NCBI GenBank assembly: GCA_910580235.1
Contig: CAJTVU010000001.1
Span: forward strand, 124,001-188,000
Direction: 5' to 3'
DNA length: 64,000 nt
Source: an uncultured Dorea sp.
Lineage (GTDB): Bacteria > Bacillota > Clostridia > Lachnospirales > Lachnospiraceae
The translations under genes and the position numbers were made by a program. The notes under the pieces are model-generated. The model was given only the letters and a program-made list of their open reading frames with translations, did no database searches and was not told where the DNA came from. Of the stretch, positions 8,771-17,413 are shown one piece after another; the first letter of the stretch is position 1; each line of letters starts with the position of its first letter.

Positions 8771-9474
8771 AGTTTCTCAATCTCCTTCTCTGTAAGATGC
8801 CGGTACTGCCCCGGGCGCAAGCCTTCATCGAGGACAAGCGCCCCCATGCTCTCCCGCTTAAGGTACAGCACCTCTTTTCCAACGGCCCGGAACATGCGCT
8901 TCACCTGATGGAACTTCCCTTCCTGGATCGTAAGGCGCACTTTCGACACTCGCCCGCTCTCTAATATCTCAAGCCGGGCCGGGCGCGTCCGTTCTTCTTG
9001 CTCCGCCCCTATATCGACGCCCTCTGCGAAGAGCCGTACATCTTCCTCTGTGACCTCTCCCGCAACTTCTGCATAATAGCATTTATCTACATGCTTTCTC
9101 GGCGACAGCAGCCTGTGGGCAAGCGCGCCGTCGTTCGTAATAAGAAGGAGCCCTTCCGTATCTTTGTCAAGCCGTCCCACTGGGAACAGGCCGCTCTTCC
9201 TGCGGCTTTCTATGAGAGAGACGACCGTCCGCTCTTTTGCGTCTTCCGTGGCCGACACGACCCCCTTCGGCTTATTCAGCATATAGTATTCAAACGCCGC
9301 ATAGGGGATCTCTTCACCGTCAAAGGTCACGGTCTGCGAGGATTCGTCTACTTTCAGATCTGCACGCTTCACCGCCATCCCGTCTACCGACGCCCGCCCC
9401 TGGCGGATATGTTTCTTTACTTCCTGCCTTGTGCCGACGCCCATGTCGGCCAGATATTTATCAAGTCTTATCAT
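8767..9474 (-). CDS. RsuA/RluB-family rRNA pseudouridine synthase
   Basis: The 235-residue product has an N-terminal S4 domain (MIRLDKYLADMGVGTRQEVK), the catalytic GRLDKDTEGLLLITNDG with the essential aspartate, and the family end motif EGKFHQVKRMF. RsuA modifies U516 of 16S rRNA and RluB/RluE modify 23S rRNA; the length and GLLLITND motif do not separate these. It overlaps the upstream methyltransferase by four bases (ATGA) and the downstream HAD gene by four, so three genes are translationally chained. Confidence 0.9.
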   Translation of the reverse strand: MIRLDKYLADMGVGTRQEVKKHIRQGRASVDGMAVKRADLKVDESSQTVTFDGEEIPYAAFEYYMLNKPKGVVSATEDAKERTVVSLIESRRKSGLFPVGRLDKDTEGLLLITNDGALAHRLLSPRKHVDKCYYAEVAGEVTEEDVRLFAEGVDIGAEQEERTRPARLEILESGRVSKVRLTIQEGKFHQVKRMFRAVGKEVLYLKRESMGALVLDEGLRPGQYRHLTEKEIEKL

Positions 9475-10883
9475 GCCAGCCTCCAGCCGGGGAGGTATTT
9501 ATTCTTAAGCATCCCCCCGGAAAGCTTCCCGAATCCAAGGGGGAAGCCGTCCACACATACGAGGTTCCACCCTTTGCCTCCCTCTCCCACAAGGTCGCCC
9601 ACCTCCAGCGTCTCCCCTTTCAGGTAGCGGCTTACCCGCTCGTCTTCCGCCGACAGATCGACCGTCTTCCGATACTCTTCCTTCTTCAAAGACATGGCGA
9701 ACGCCTGGCTCGGCTCAAACCGGTTCTTTTTAAGCTCTCCTACAAGAAGCCCCGTCCTTAAGAAACGGATCCCTTTTATATCTGGAAGCTCCTCCGGCAT
9801 GTAGTAGACCCTATCTCCATATATACTGAAGCGGCCCGCGTCAAGCCCCCTTCTTACGTCCGACAGGAACCTCACAAGCTCGTCGGGGAGCCTGATGCTC
9901 GTCCCCTTTCCCTGAATCCTTCTCTTTAACGTCCCATTCTCCAGGGCAGAGCCGCCTCTCGCCCCTTCTGCCTTCCCTTTCCTTAAAAGAGCCAGATAGT
10001 GCCCCTCCCCCTTCATCTTATGAGGGAAGATACGCACCGTTCTCGCAAACGCCTCGTCCCTGCTCTCAGTCATTTCCGGCATCCCGGGGCAGAATCCTTC
10101 GTACCCTTCGATCTCTTCGATCTGGAACTGGGGACATGTCTTTAACAGATGCTCCACGACCTGCTCGTTCTCTCTTTCGTCAAAGGTACATGTAGAATAA
10201 AGCATGAGGCCCCCCGGCCTTAGCATGGACGCGGCCTGCACGATGATGCTCTTCTGTATATTGCAGAAAAATCCCGGCCCATGCTCCTGCCACGCTTTTA
10301 TCATCTTCCTGTCCTTTCGGAACATGCCCTCGCCGGAACACGGAGCGTCGATCAGTATTTTATCAAAATATTCCGGGAAATATCCGGCAAGCCTCCCCGG
10401 CTCCTCGCTCAGCACAAGAGGATTGGAGACGCCGAACACTTCTATATTCTTAAGGAGGCCTTTCGCCCTGGAGCTGCTTATATCATTGGCGGCAAGCACC
10501 CCTTCCCCGGCAAGCCTCGCTCCAAGCTCCGTCGCTTTCCCGCCCGGCGCCGCGCACACATCCAGCACTTTATCTCCCGGCTCTACAGGGAGACGGCTGG
10601 CAGGGGTCATGGCGCTCGGCTCCTGCAAGTAATAAAGTCCCGCAAAATAATAAGGATGCCTCGACGGCGCTTCCTTTTCTCCATCATAATAGAACCCGTT
10701 AGGGATCCAGGGGATGGGCTCGATGGAAAAAGGACAGATCTTCTGGAATCCTTCCACTGAGATCTTCCCCGTGTTCACACGAAGGCCGTAATATCTTGGT
10801 TCTTCATAACAGGCCAGATAATCTTCATATTCTTCTTTTAAAAGCCTCTGCATCTTCCGGGCAAACTCTTCCGGCAGCTTCAT
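9471..10883 (-). CDS. RsmF/RsmB-like rRNA cytosine-C5 methyltransferase
   Basis: NOL1/NOP2/Sun family SAM-dependent enzyme of 470 residues. The SAM site is VCAAPGGKATELGARL, motif IV is IDAPCSGEGMFRKD (proline-cysteine) and motif VI is YSTCTFDERENE (catalytic cysteine). A C-terminal RsmF-type RNA-binding region follows, including FPLGFGKLSGGMLKNKYLPGW at the end. The open frame has a GTG four codons earlier, but the ATG at 10881-10883 has GGAGGG five bases upstream and is preferred. First gene of the operon running down to recU. Confidence 0.9.
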   Translation of the reverse strand: MKLPEEFARKMQRLLKEEYEDYLACYEEPRYYGLRVNTGKISVEGFQKICPFSIEPIPWIPNGFYYDGEKEAPSRHPYYFAGLYYLQEPSAMTPASRLPVEPGDKVLDVCAAPGGKATELGARLAGEGVLAANDISSSRAKGLLKNIEVFGVSNPLVLSEEPGRLAGYFPEYFDKILIDAPCSGEGMFRKDRKMIKAWQEHGPGFFCNIQKSIIVQAASMLRPGGLMLYSTCTFDERENEQVVEHLLKTCPQFQIEEIEGYEGFCPGMPEMTESRDEAFARTVRIFPHKMKGEGHYLALLRKGKAEGARGGSALENGTLKRRIQGKGTSIRLPDELVRFLSDVRRGLDAGRFSIYGDRVYYMPEELPDIKGIRFLRTGLLVGELKKNRFEPSQAFAMSLKKEEYRKTVDLSAEDERVSRYLKGETLEVGDLVGEGGKGWNLVCVDGFPLGFGKLSGGMLKNKYLPGWRLA

Positions 10884-10926
10884 AAAGCCCTCCACTTTTT
10901 ACATTACCATTTTCACATTAACTTTA

Positions 10927-10932
10927 AGTATA
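10927..10932 (-). promoter_or_regulatory. Extended -10 promoter for the rsmF-recU operon
   Basis: Minus strand TGGTATACT: a TGn extension with TATACT at 10927-10932, 44 bases before the methyltransferase start. A TTGACG lies upstream but only 11 bases away, so recognition would rest on the extended -10. Confidence 0.5.
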
Positions 10933-10958
10933 CCACATCTGCCCGTCAAACTCTACCT

Positions 10959-11681
10959 CTAATGCGTCCGGTATGCATATTTTAGCTTTTTCTCCTCAAG
11001 GGATAGGAGGATATGATAAGGGTTGACGCTGACCTCCTCCCCCGTCATGTACGTATATATCCCAAAGTGGAGATGCACCGGGAATTTCCCGGTCGTCCCT
11101 TCCTCCCCGTACCCAGAGTCTCCCATGTAGCCAAGGAACTGTCCCGCCTTGACCCGGTCTCCCTCCTTTATATCTCCATAAGACTCCAGATGTGCGTAGT
11201 AGTAATAAGTACCACTATCAGAGGAGACCCCTACGCGGTAGCCGCCTTTCTCAAGCCAGCCGACGTTCGTTATCGTCCCGTCAGCTACGCTCACGATCGG
11301 ATAGACGCCCCGCTTATCAGGGCGCGCCATAATATCTGTCCCCTCGTGCCCCCTCTTGCCGTTATAGTTCCGCTCTGCCTGCCAGGAATCTACAAAAGAC
11401 ATCTCACAAGAATCGTCCAGAGAAGATTCCGCCACAGGGAAATAGACCGCTTCTCTCTTCACATCCATAAAAAGAGCGGCGCACTCCTCCGACAGATCCT
11501 CTTTCACCTTCTCCATCTCTCCGTCCCCAAAATGGGCCCGGTACCAGGAGTCTGTAACATCCATCTTCCTGTATCTCTGCTGTTCTCCCACGTCTTTTAT
11601 ATGGCCGTTAAGAAGCACAGAGAAAAATGCCAGAAGGAAGACGGAGACCATCAATATCCTCTGCTTTTTATATAGATACAT
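10959..11681 (-). CDS. Membrane-anchored M23 family metallopeptidase
   Basis: LytM/M23 zinc peptidase acting on peptidoglycan outside the membrane. Zinc ligands appear in HEGTDI and in HLHFGIYTY, with YYYYAHLESYG between. The N-terminus from MYLYKKQRILMV contains one membrane segment (VSVFLLAFFSVLLNG) and then about 100 linker residues. The frame is open to 11738, but that start lies inside a long hairpin and lacks a ribosome site. The ATG at 11679-11681 is preferred, though its AAAGGA is rather distant. Spore or cell-wall remodelling is likely; no partner gene is adjacent. Confidence 0.85.
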   Translation of the reverse strand: MYLYKKQRILMVSVFLLAFFSVLLNGHIKDVGEQQRYRKMDVTDSWYRAHFGDGEMEKVKEDLSEECAALFMDVKREAVYFPVAESSLDDSCEMSFVDSWQAERNYNGKRGHEGTDIMARPDKRGVYPIVSVADGTITNVGWLEKGGYRVGVSSDSGTYYYYAHLESYGDIKEGDRVKAGQFLGYMGDSGYGEEGTTGKFPVHLHFGIYTYMTGEEVSVNPYHILLSLEEKKLKYAYRTH

Positions 11682-11715
11682 GCCAGATAAAAATCCTTTT
11701 TCTTGCACTATATGC

Positions 11716-11775
11716 AAAAAGAGCGCGCCTGTATGCATATAAGGGGGAGTCCGCCCTTATATGCATACAGGCGCG
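11716..11775 (-). terminator. Long hairpin terminator after pepD
   Basis: A 22-bp perfect stem (11724-11745 with 11754-11775) and 8-base loop, followed on the minus strand by CTCTTTTT. It directly follows the pepD stop. The stem contains the palindrome ATGCAT and is much longer than a usual terminator stem, so it may also act as an mRNA end-protector. Confidence 0.85.
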
Positions 11776-11782
11776 GATAAGG

Positions 11783-13234
11783 CTATTTTAATCTGGCAAG
11801 CACTGCTTTCAGGAAATTCCATGTGCGCTCCGTGGAATCTATCCCCAGCCTCTCATTGAAAGAATGGATATCGAGAAGATCCGGCCCAAAAGACACACAG
11901 TCAAGATCGGGGCGCTTTCCGAGAAAAAGGCCGCACTCCAGCCCTGCATGTATGGCGGACACTATCGGCTTTTTACCGTACAGCTCCTGGAACGCCTCTT
12001 CCATCACTTTTCGAAGCTCAGAATCCGGGTCGTACTGCCAGGCCGGGTACTCGCCGGATATCTCGATCTTTGCCCCCGCCAGCTCCGCACAGCTCTGCAT
12101 CTGCCTTTTCATCATCTCTTTCTGGCTCTCCACAGAGCTTCTTACAAGGGCGTTTACCTTTATGCTGTCTTCTTCCGTCTTTATAACCCCTATATTTAAA
12201 GAAGTCTCCACTAGTCCCGGAAGCTTCCTTGCAAGCCCCTGCACCCCGTTGGGACAGATGACAAGGTAAGAGATCGCCCGGCCTGTCGTCTTCCCATCAC
12301 AGACGTCCATTGTTTTTTCTGCCTCGGCCATGCTTACGTCTACGGCAAGCCCTGGCTCGTCGCCCATGAATTCATGATCCCACACGGCTTTCATTTCTTT
12401 CGCCTTTTCGCTCACCTTACCAGCGGCATCTTTTTCCACGAGAAGCCGCGCCGTACACTCCATAGCGATCACATTGTCCTTTGAGCCTCCGTCGATAGAG
12501 ATGAGGAAGAACGGAAATTCTTCCTTCATCTCATTTAGGAGCCGTCCCATCATCTTATGGGCATTGCCCCGCTGCTGGTGTATCTCCGCCCCGGAATGTC
12601 CTCCTTTTAAGCCATGGATCCTCACTTGCGCCACCGCGCCGTCATGGCTCTCTTTTGTAAGGGGGATCGCCGTCTCACAGAGGAACCCTCCCGCACAGCC
12701 TGTAGTGAGGATGCCCTCTTCCTCCGAATCGATATTCAGGAGCTTCCTTCCCTTTAACCCAGAAAGGTCAATGGCCATAGCCCCCTCCATCCCCTGCTCC
12801 TCATCCACTGTAAACACCGCCTCGATGGGGGGATGAGGGATATCTTTACTGTCGAGGATCGCCATAGCCATAGCGATCGCGATCCCATCGTCGCCTCCAA
12901 GGGTCGTGTCCTTCGCCATCACATATCCGTCCTTCACGGCAAGCTTCAGCGGATCTTTAGAAAAATCATGGCTGCAGCCCGGGCGCTTCTCACACACCAT
13001 ATCCATATGCCCCTGCAAGATGACCGGCTCGCTGTCCTCATATCCTTCGGTCCCCGGCTTCCTTATAATAACATTATTTACTTCGTCCTGCGTGCAGTCT
13101 AGCCCTCTTTCTTCTGCAAATCTCACACAGTAATCGCTGATCCTCTTCGTGTTAAAAGTCCCATGGGGGATCTGGCACAGCTCCTCAAAGAACCGGAATA
13201 CTTCCTTTGGCTGGATGTTATCTAATACTGCCAT
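11783..13234 (-). CDS. pepD: Aminoacyl-histidine dipeptidase
   Basis: Cytosolic dizinc M20-family peptidase that splits Xaa-His and other dipeptides. The 483-residue product has the metal motifs GHMDMVCEKRPG (His-Asp pair), TLGGDDGIAIAMAMA (bridging aspartate) and TVDEEQGMEGAMA (catalytic glutamates). The lid domain and the C-terminal HAGLECGLFLGKRP follow. The N-terminal IQPKEVFRFFEELCQIPHGTFN is characteristic of PepD. It is a single-gene unit ended by the hairpin at 11716-11775 and divergent from ylbJ. Confidence 0.95.
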   Translation of the reverse strand: MAVLDNIQPKEVFRFFEELCQIPHGTFNTKRISDYCVRFAEERGLDCTQDEVNNVIIRKPGTEGYEDSEPVILQGHMDMVCEKRPGCSHDFSKDPLKLAVKDGYVMAKDTTLGGDDGIAIAMAMAILDSKDIPHPPIEAVFTVDEEQGMEGAMAIDLSGLKGRKLLNIDSEEEGILTTGCAGGFLCETAIPLTKESHDGAVAQVRIHGLKGGHSGAEIHQQRGNAHKMMGRLLNEMKEEFPFFLISIDGGSKDNVIAMECTARLLVEKDAAGKVSEKAKEMKAVWDHEFMGDEPGLAVDVSMAEAEKTMDVCDGKTTGRAISYLVICPNGVQGLARKLPGLVETSLNIGVIKTEEDSIKVNALVRSSVESQKEMMKRQMQSCAELAGAKIEISGEYPAWQYDPDSELRKVMEEAFQELYGKKPIVSAIHAGLECGLFLGKRPDLDCVSFGPDLLDIHSFNERLGIDSTERTWNFLKAVLARLK

Positions 13235-13353
13235 TCTTTCTTTCCTCCATTCCCACTATAGAATAATATTTTCTTTTCCTATTATGGGGCACCTGTCATA
13301 AAAAATCAACCGGTTCCATACAATTATTCCAAATGGGAAAAGGGCGTGCCGTT

Positions 13354-14292
13354 ATGTCTGCATACCTGACAAAGTTCTTTACAATCCTTCTGTTCCTGCT
13401 CTTCCTTCTGTTTCCGGCAGATGTGTTCCAGGGAGCCGGCAAGGGGCTGCTTCTGTGGTTCAACAGTGTGCTGCCCACCCTGCTTCCTTTTATCATATTG
13501 TCCAATCTTCTGATCCAGACTCACGCCGTCGGCTGGATCGTACGTGTGACCGGGCCTCTCCTGAAGACAATCTTCCGCGTATCGGATTATGGCTCTTTTG
13601 CGATCGTTGCCGGGTTCCTTTGCGGATACCCTATGGGCAGCAAGGTCATCGCCGACCTCCTCAGAGAAGGCCATATCTCCCTTAAGGAAGGGCAGTATCT
13701 TCTGTCTTTCTGCAACAATGCAAGCCCTATCTTCATCATCAGCTACATCGTGCTCCAGAATTTCCAGGACGAGCGGCTGCTCCTCCCGGCGATCCTGATC
13801 CTTATGTCAGCGCCCGTCCTCTCCAGCTTCCTATTCCGCCGGTCGTACGCTTCTGCCTTACCTGGAGATGGCGCGGCGGCCGCCTCTCCCTTCCCGGCCT
13901 CCTCCGGCGCTTCTGGCAATCTCATAGATTCGTGCATTATGAACGGTTTTGAGGCTATCACAAAGGTGGGCGGCTACATTATGCTCTTTTCCATCTTCCT
14001 GGCCCTCGCTGAGAGGCTCCCCTTTTCAGGAGCCCTGTTCTCTTATCTCCTCCTTCCTTCTCTTGAGATTACGAACGGCGTCGCGCTGCTGTGCCAGAGC
14101 GCCCTCCCTGTCTGTGCATCCTTTTTCTTCTGCATGTCCTGTGTGTCTTTTGGAGGCTTCTGCGCCGCAGCCCAGACAAAATGCATGACAGAAGGGACGG
14201 GGCTCTCCATCCGGGATTACATCACAAAAAAACTGGTTACCGCGATGATAACCAGCCTTCTCTGCCTGTTCTATCTGAAATTCCTGTATTAG
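13354..14292 (+). CDS. ylbJ: Sporulation integral membrane protein YlbJ
   Basis: Polytopic membrane protein of the nucleoside-recognition (gate) superfamily, needed for spore cortex formation in Bacillus. The 312-residue product has about eight to ten hydrophobic segments beginning FFTILLFLLFLLFP. Family motifs include SVLPTLLPFIILSNLL, CGYPMGSKVIADLLREG, FCNNASPIFIISY and FGGFCAAAQTKCM. The frame is open from 13333, but AAAAGGG lies ten bases before the ATG at 13354, so that start is preferred. It is shorter than B. subtilis YlbJ (~400). Convergent with the coiled-coil gene. Confidence 0.88.
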   Translation: MSAYLTKFFTILLFLLFLLFPADVFQGAGKGLLLWFNSVLPTLLPFIILSNLLIQTHAVGWIVRVTGPLLKTIFRVSDYGSFAIVAGFLCGYPMGSKVIADLLREGHISLKEGQYLLSFCNNASPIFIISYIVLQNFQDERLLLPAILILMSAPVLSSFLFRRSYASALPGDGAAAASPFPASSGASGNLIDSCIMNGFEAITKVGGYIMLFSIFLALAERLPFSGALFSYLLLPSLEITNGVALLCQSALPVCASFFFCMSCVSFGGFCAAAQTKCMTEGTGLSIRDYITKKLVTAMITSLLCLFYLKFLY

Positions 14293-14333
14293 ATCCCTAT
14301 ATTGCTCTTTACTTGAAGTATGAGGCGATATCT

Positions 14334-14966
14334 TTAGAGCAGCTGTTCGCCCTCCAGGAATTCATCCTCCTCATCCTCGCCCACATACCCTGCATCGTAC
14401 TCTGGAAGCATCTCCCTCACGGACGGATCCGGGATCTCCAGCTCTTCACGGTTATTTCTGACCATATCGTAACATTCCTGAAGAGAATTTACAAGGCCGT
14501 CATACTTCGTCGTATAGCTGTCCAGCGTATGTCCGATGATATTCTCTGCGTTCGCCATCAGGTCGTCGGCGTACTGCATGGCGCCGATGCGGATGCCGTT
14601 GGCATCGTTCGTCGCATTATCCAGTATCTCCTGCGCCTGGTCCGTGGCTGTCGCCACGATCTCGTTGGCCTGAGCATATGCCTGCTGCATGATCTCATGC
14701 TCGCTTACAAGCTCGTTCGTGTGAATCTGCGCTTCCTCGATCATATTGTCCGCTTTCGCCTGAGCGTCGGCAAGGATCGCATCTTTATTTGCAATAATCT
14801 TCTGATAACGCTTGATCTCATCCGGCGTCTTCATCCGAAGCTCGCGGAGAAGCTCGTCCATCTGATCTTTGTTCACGATGATCTTCGACGTGGACAGCGG
14901 CTGGAATTTACAGCTGTCAATATACTCCTCGATCTCCTCAATAATCTGCTCAATGCGGCTGCTCAT
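14334..14966 (-). CDS. Coiled-coil protein (ATPase subunit H/DivIVA-like)
   Basis: A 210-residue acidic protein with one long helical coiled coil at about residues 55-150, rich in Ala/Glu/Gln (AQAKADNMIEEAQIHTNELV...ATATDQAQEILDNATNDA), and an acidic tail. Such proteins are annotated as V-type ATPase subunit H-like or DivIVA-like, but there are no ATPase genes nearby. It starts inside the end of coaD (17-base overlap) and is a fixed neighbour of coaD in this family, so it may serve envelope or division scaffolding. Function is not established. Confidence 0.75.
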   Translation of the reverse strand: MSSRIEQIIEEIEEYIDSCKFQPLSTSKIIVNKDQMDELLRELRMKTPDEIKRYQKIIANKDAILADAQAKADNMIEEAQIHTNELVSEHEIMQQAYAQANEIVATATDQAQEILDNATNDANGIRIGAMQYADDLMANAENIIGHTLDSYTTKYDGLVNSLQECYDMVRNNREELEIPDPSVREMLPEYDAGYVGEDEEDEFLEGEQLL

Positions 14967-15459
14967 TATCTACACTCTCCTTTTTGTTCATTTTCTCCTG
15001 CATCTTCCCAATAACAGTCTTTGGCACAAATTGGGAAATATCTCCTCCAAAAGCTGCTACTTCCTTTACTGTAGTGGAGCTTAGGTAGGAATATTCAAGG
15101 CCTGTAGTCAGGAACACCGTCTCGATCCCCGCTTCCAGCTTATGATTTGTCTGCGCCATCTGCAGCTCATATTCGAAATCTGTGATCGCCCGCAGGCCGC
15201 GGATGATCATGCCCGCCCCTGTCTCTCTCGCAAATTCCACCAAAAGCCCCTCAAAAGGGACAATTCGCACTTTCGGCATATTTTTTGTTACTTCTTTTAA
15301 CATTCTAACACGTTCCTCTACGGAAAACAACGGACTTTTTGCATTATTATTCAAGACTCCGACAATTAATTCATCGACTAATGCCGAAGACCGTCTGATA
15401 ATGTCTAAATGGCCGAATGTCACCGGATCGAAGCTTCCCGGATAAATCCCCTTTAACAT
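14950..15459 (-). CDS. coaD: Pantetheine-phosphate adenylyltransferase
   Basis: Adenylates 4'-phosphopantetheine in coenzyme A synthesis. The nucleotidyltransferase signature GSFDPVTFGHLDIIRR (T/HxGH) is at the N-terminus and SYLSSTTVKEVAAFGGD (ISSTxVR-like) near the C-terminus; the 169-residue length is normal. A GTG seven codons upstream is in frame, but GAGGAGGAAGGA fits the ATG at 15457-15459. It overlaps rsmD by seven bases. Confidence 0.96.
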   Translation of the reverse strand: MLKGIYPGSFDPVTFGHLDIIRRSSALVDELIVGVLNNNAKSPLFSVEERVRMLKEVTKNMPKVRIVPFEGLLVEFARETGAGMIIRGLRAITDFEYELQMAQTNHKLEAGIETVFLTTGLEYSYLSSTTVKEVAAFGGDISQFVPKTVIGKMQEKMNKKESVDNEQPH

Positions 15460-16022
15460 ATGTCCTTCCTCCTCGCCCACTTTAAAAATACATGCTTGTT
15501 CGTCTTGTACTCTTTCACCTTCACGATCGTAAAGCCCAAATCTCCCACATAGCCAAAATCTGTATCCATCGCCGACTCCACGATGATCGTCCCTCCCTCC
15601 GCCAGAAGGCTTAATCCGCTTAAGCTTCCAAGAGCCCTTCTCTCCAGCTCCTCATTGTAAGGAGGATCCATATAGATAAAGCCAAACTGCCCTTCCCCTT
15701 CCAGACAGCTAAGGGCGCTTAGCACATCCTTCTGGATCGTTACAGCCTTCTGCTCCAGCTTCGTATGTTCCAGGTTCTCCTTCACACATCTCATCGCCTT
15801 TGGATTCTTCTCCACGAACACCGCTTCCGCAGCTCCCCGGCTGAGCGCCTCGATGCCGATGCCGCCGCTCCCCGCGAACAGGTCCAGGAACCGACAGCCA
15901 TACAGATCCGGCGCGAGCATATTGAAAAGCGTCTCCTTAATCCTGTCCGTCGTCGGCCTCGTGTCCAGACTATCCAGAGTTTTTAACTGTAATCTCCTCG
16001 CCGTTCCTGCGATCACTCTCAT
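15453..16022 (-). CDS. rsmD: 16S rRNA (guanine966-N2)-methyltransferase
   Basis: SAM-dependent enzyme that methylates G966 of 16S rRNA during 30S assembly. The 189-residue product has MRVIAGTARRLQL, the SAM loop DLFAGSGGIGIEALSRGA and the catalytic YMDPPYNEE. It is co-transcribed with coaD, an arrangement widespread in Firmicutes. Its upstream neighbour here is an aldo-keto reductase rather than the recG-ssp genes usually found close by in Lachnospiraceae (inference). Confidence 0.95.
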   Translation of the reverse strand: MRVIAGTARRLQLKTLDSLDTRPTTDRIKETLFNMLAPDLYGCRFLDLFAGSGGIGIEALSRGAAEAVFVEKNPKAMRCVKENLEHTKLEQKAVTIQKDVLSALSCLEGEGQFGFIYMDPPYNEELERRALGSLSGLSLLAEGGTIIVESAMDTDFGYVGDLGFTIVKVKEYKTNKHVFLKWARRKDIC

Positions 16023-16082
16023 GTCTCTGTCCCCTTCTCTTATTCCTGTCTATTATAAATACAGAGTAAAAAATTGTCAAAT

Positions 16083-17261
16083 CTAGCCAAACAGCCGCAA
16101 AAGCCTTGCGCCTGCCTTGATCGCCTTATATTCTATGCCTTCCAGCTCTTTTACCACGTTCTTTAATTCTTTGCGTATCTCGATCCCCTGAGGGCAGCGC
16201 CTTTCACATTTGCCGCAGCCAATGCACTGGGAAGCTCCCGCCGGATTCTTCCGAAGAGCGGTAAAACGGTAATCATGCCGCCCGGAACGCTTCCCTTCCG
16301 AGTAAGCTGCATTGTAGCATCGGAACGCCCCCGGTATATCCACGCCGCTTGGGCACGGCATACAGTACCCGCAGCCGGTACAGCCGACTTTCACGCTCTT
16401 TAATATCTCTTCCTTCACCTTCCCGATCAGCGCCTTGTCATCCTCTGTCAGGCAGCCCGCCGGACATTCTGATGCTGTCTTTATATTCTCCCGTACCATT
16501 TCTATAGAATTCATCCCCGACAGCACACAAGTCACTTCCGGCTGGTCGTAAAGCCACTTGAACGCCATCTCCGCCGCCGTGCGCCCCTGCGGATCCTTTC
16601 GGAACAGCTCTTTTGCAGACGCCGGGAGAAGGTCTACAAGCCTTCCGCCGCGTAAAGGCTCCATAATAATGACCGGCAGCCCTTTGGCATTAGCATATTT
16701 AAGCCCCTCGGCTCCCGCCTGGGAATGCTCGTCCATATAGTTGTACTGGATCTGGCAGAAATCCCATCCATACGCGTCCACAAGCTTCTTAAACATGGCC
16801 GTGCTGCCATGATAGGAGAATCCGACATTCTTAATCTGCCCAAGGCTCATCTTCTCCTGAAGCCATTGCTGGATTCCCATCCTTTCCAGCCTCTCCCATG
16901 TGTCTGTATCGCCCAGCATATGCATAAGATAATAATCCACATAATCCGTCCGAAGCCTTCTTAGCTCCTCCTGGAACAGCTTCTCCGCCCCCTGCACGCT
17001 CTTCATAAGATAATGGGGCAGCTTTGTAGCGATCTTTATCTTCTCCCGACAGCCGTTCCTTTCAAGTATCTCTCCCAAAGCCGCCTCGCTCCCAGGATAA
17101 ATATATGCCGTGTCAAAATAATTGACTCCTGCCTTTACAGCCTCCATCACTTCCCTCTCAGCTTTATCGATGTCAATGGAAGCCCCCTTCCTTATAAAAC
17201 GCATACATCCATAGCCCAGAATGGAAATGTCCTCGCCCTTTTTATCTTTTCGATACTGCAT
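16083..17261 (-). CDS. Aldo/keto reductase with C-terminal 4Fe-4S domain
   Basis: A 392-residue two-domain oxidoreductase. Residues ~1-270 form an AKR barrel with FDTAYIYPGSEAALGEIL (catalytic tyrosine) and YVDYYLMHMLGD. The C-terminal ~120 residues hold two ferredoxin-like clusters, CTGCGYCMPCPSGVDIPGAF and CIGCGKCERRCPQGIEI. Such proteins are common in anaerobes and have no assigned substrate. The ATG at 17259-17261 follows GAGGAGGAG; an ATG-like start five codons earlier is less well placed. Divergent from rubrerythrin, hinting at shared redox or oxygen-stress context. Confidence 0.9.
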   Translation of the reverse strand: MQYRKDKKGEDISILGYGCMRFIRKGASIDIDKAEREVMEAVKAGVNYFDTAYIYPGSEAALGEILERNGCREKIKIATKLPHYLMKSVQGAEKLFQEELRRLRTDYVDYYLMHMLGDTDTWERLERMGIQQWLQEKMSLGQIKNVGFSYHGSTAMFKKLVDAYGWDFCQIQYNYMDEHSQAGAEGLKYANAKGLPVIIMEPLRGGRLVDLLPASAKELFRKDPQGRTAAEMAFKWLYDQPEVTCVLSGMNSIEMVRENIKTASECPAGCLTEDDKALIGKVKEEILKSVKVGCTGCGYCMPCPSGVDIPGAFRCYNAAYSEGKRSGRHDYRFTALRKNPAGASQCIGCGKCERRCPQGIEIRKELKNVVKELEGIEYKAIKAGARLLRLFG

Positions 17262-17296
17262 CTTTCTCCTCCTCATTTAAAATAGGATATTGCTTT

Positions 17297-17302
17297 ATTA
17301 TA
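17297..17302 (-). promoter_or_regulatory. Extended -10 promoter for the aldo/keto reductase gene
   Basis: Minus strand TGGTATAAT, with TATAAT at 17297-17302, 36 bases before the start. No clear -35 is visible. Confidence 0.55.
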
Positions 17303-17342
17303 CCACTCCTGATAAGAATTTCCAGAAAATCATCAAATAATC

Positions 17343-17374
17343 TTGACAATAGGATAAAACTGTCATAATATAAT
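17343..17374 (+). promoter_or_regulatory. Promoter of rubrerythrin
   Basis: TTGACA at 17343-17348, then TAATAT at 17366-17371 after 17 bases (or TATAAT at 17369-17374 after 20). A dyad ACTGT-N12-ACAGT (17359-17380) covers the -10 and is a candidate repressor site. The AT-rich tract downstream could include a PerR-like box, but I see no clean match to it. Confidence 0.7.
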
Positions 17375-17413
17375 AACAGTAATTATTATTATTTTAATCA
17401 GGAGGGTAACAGG

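Noticed and set aside
14091..15014. 307-codon plus-strand open frame
   Set aside because: Runs across the ylbJ end and is antisense to the coiled-coil gene and part of coaD; His/Arg-rich with no domain.
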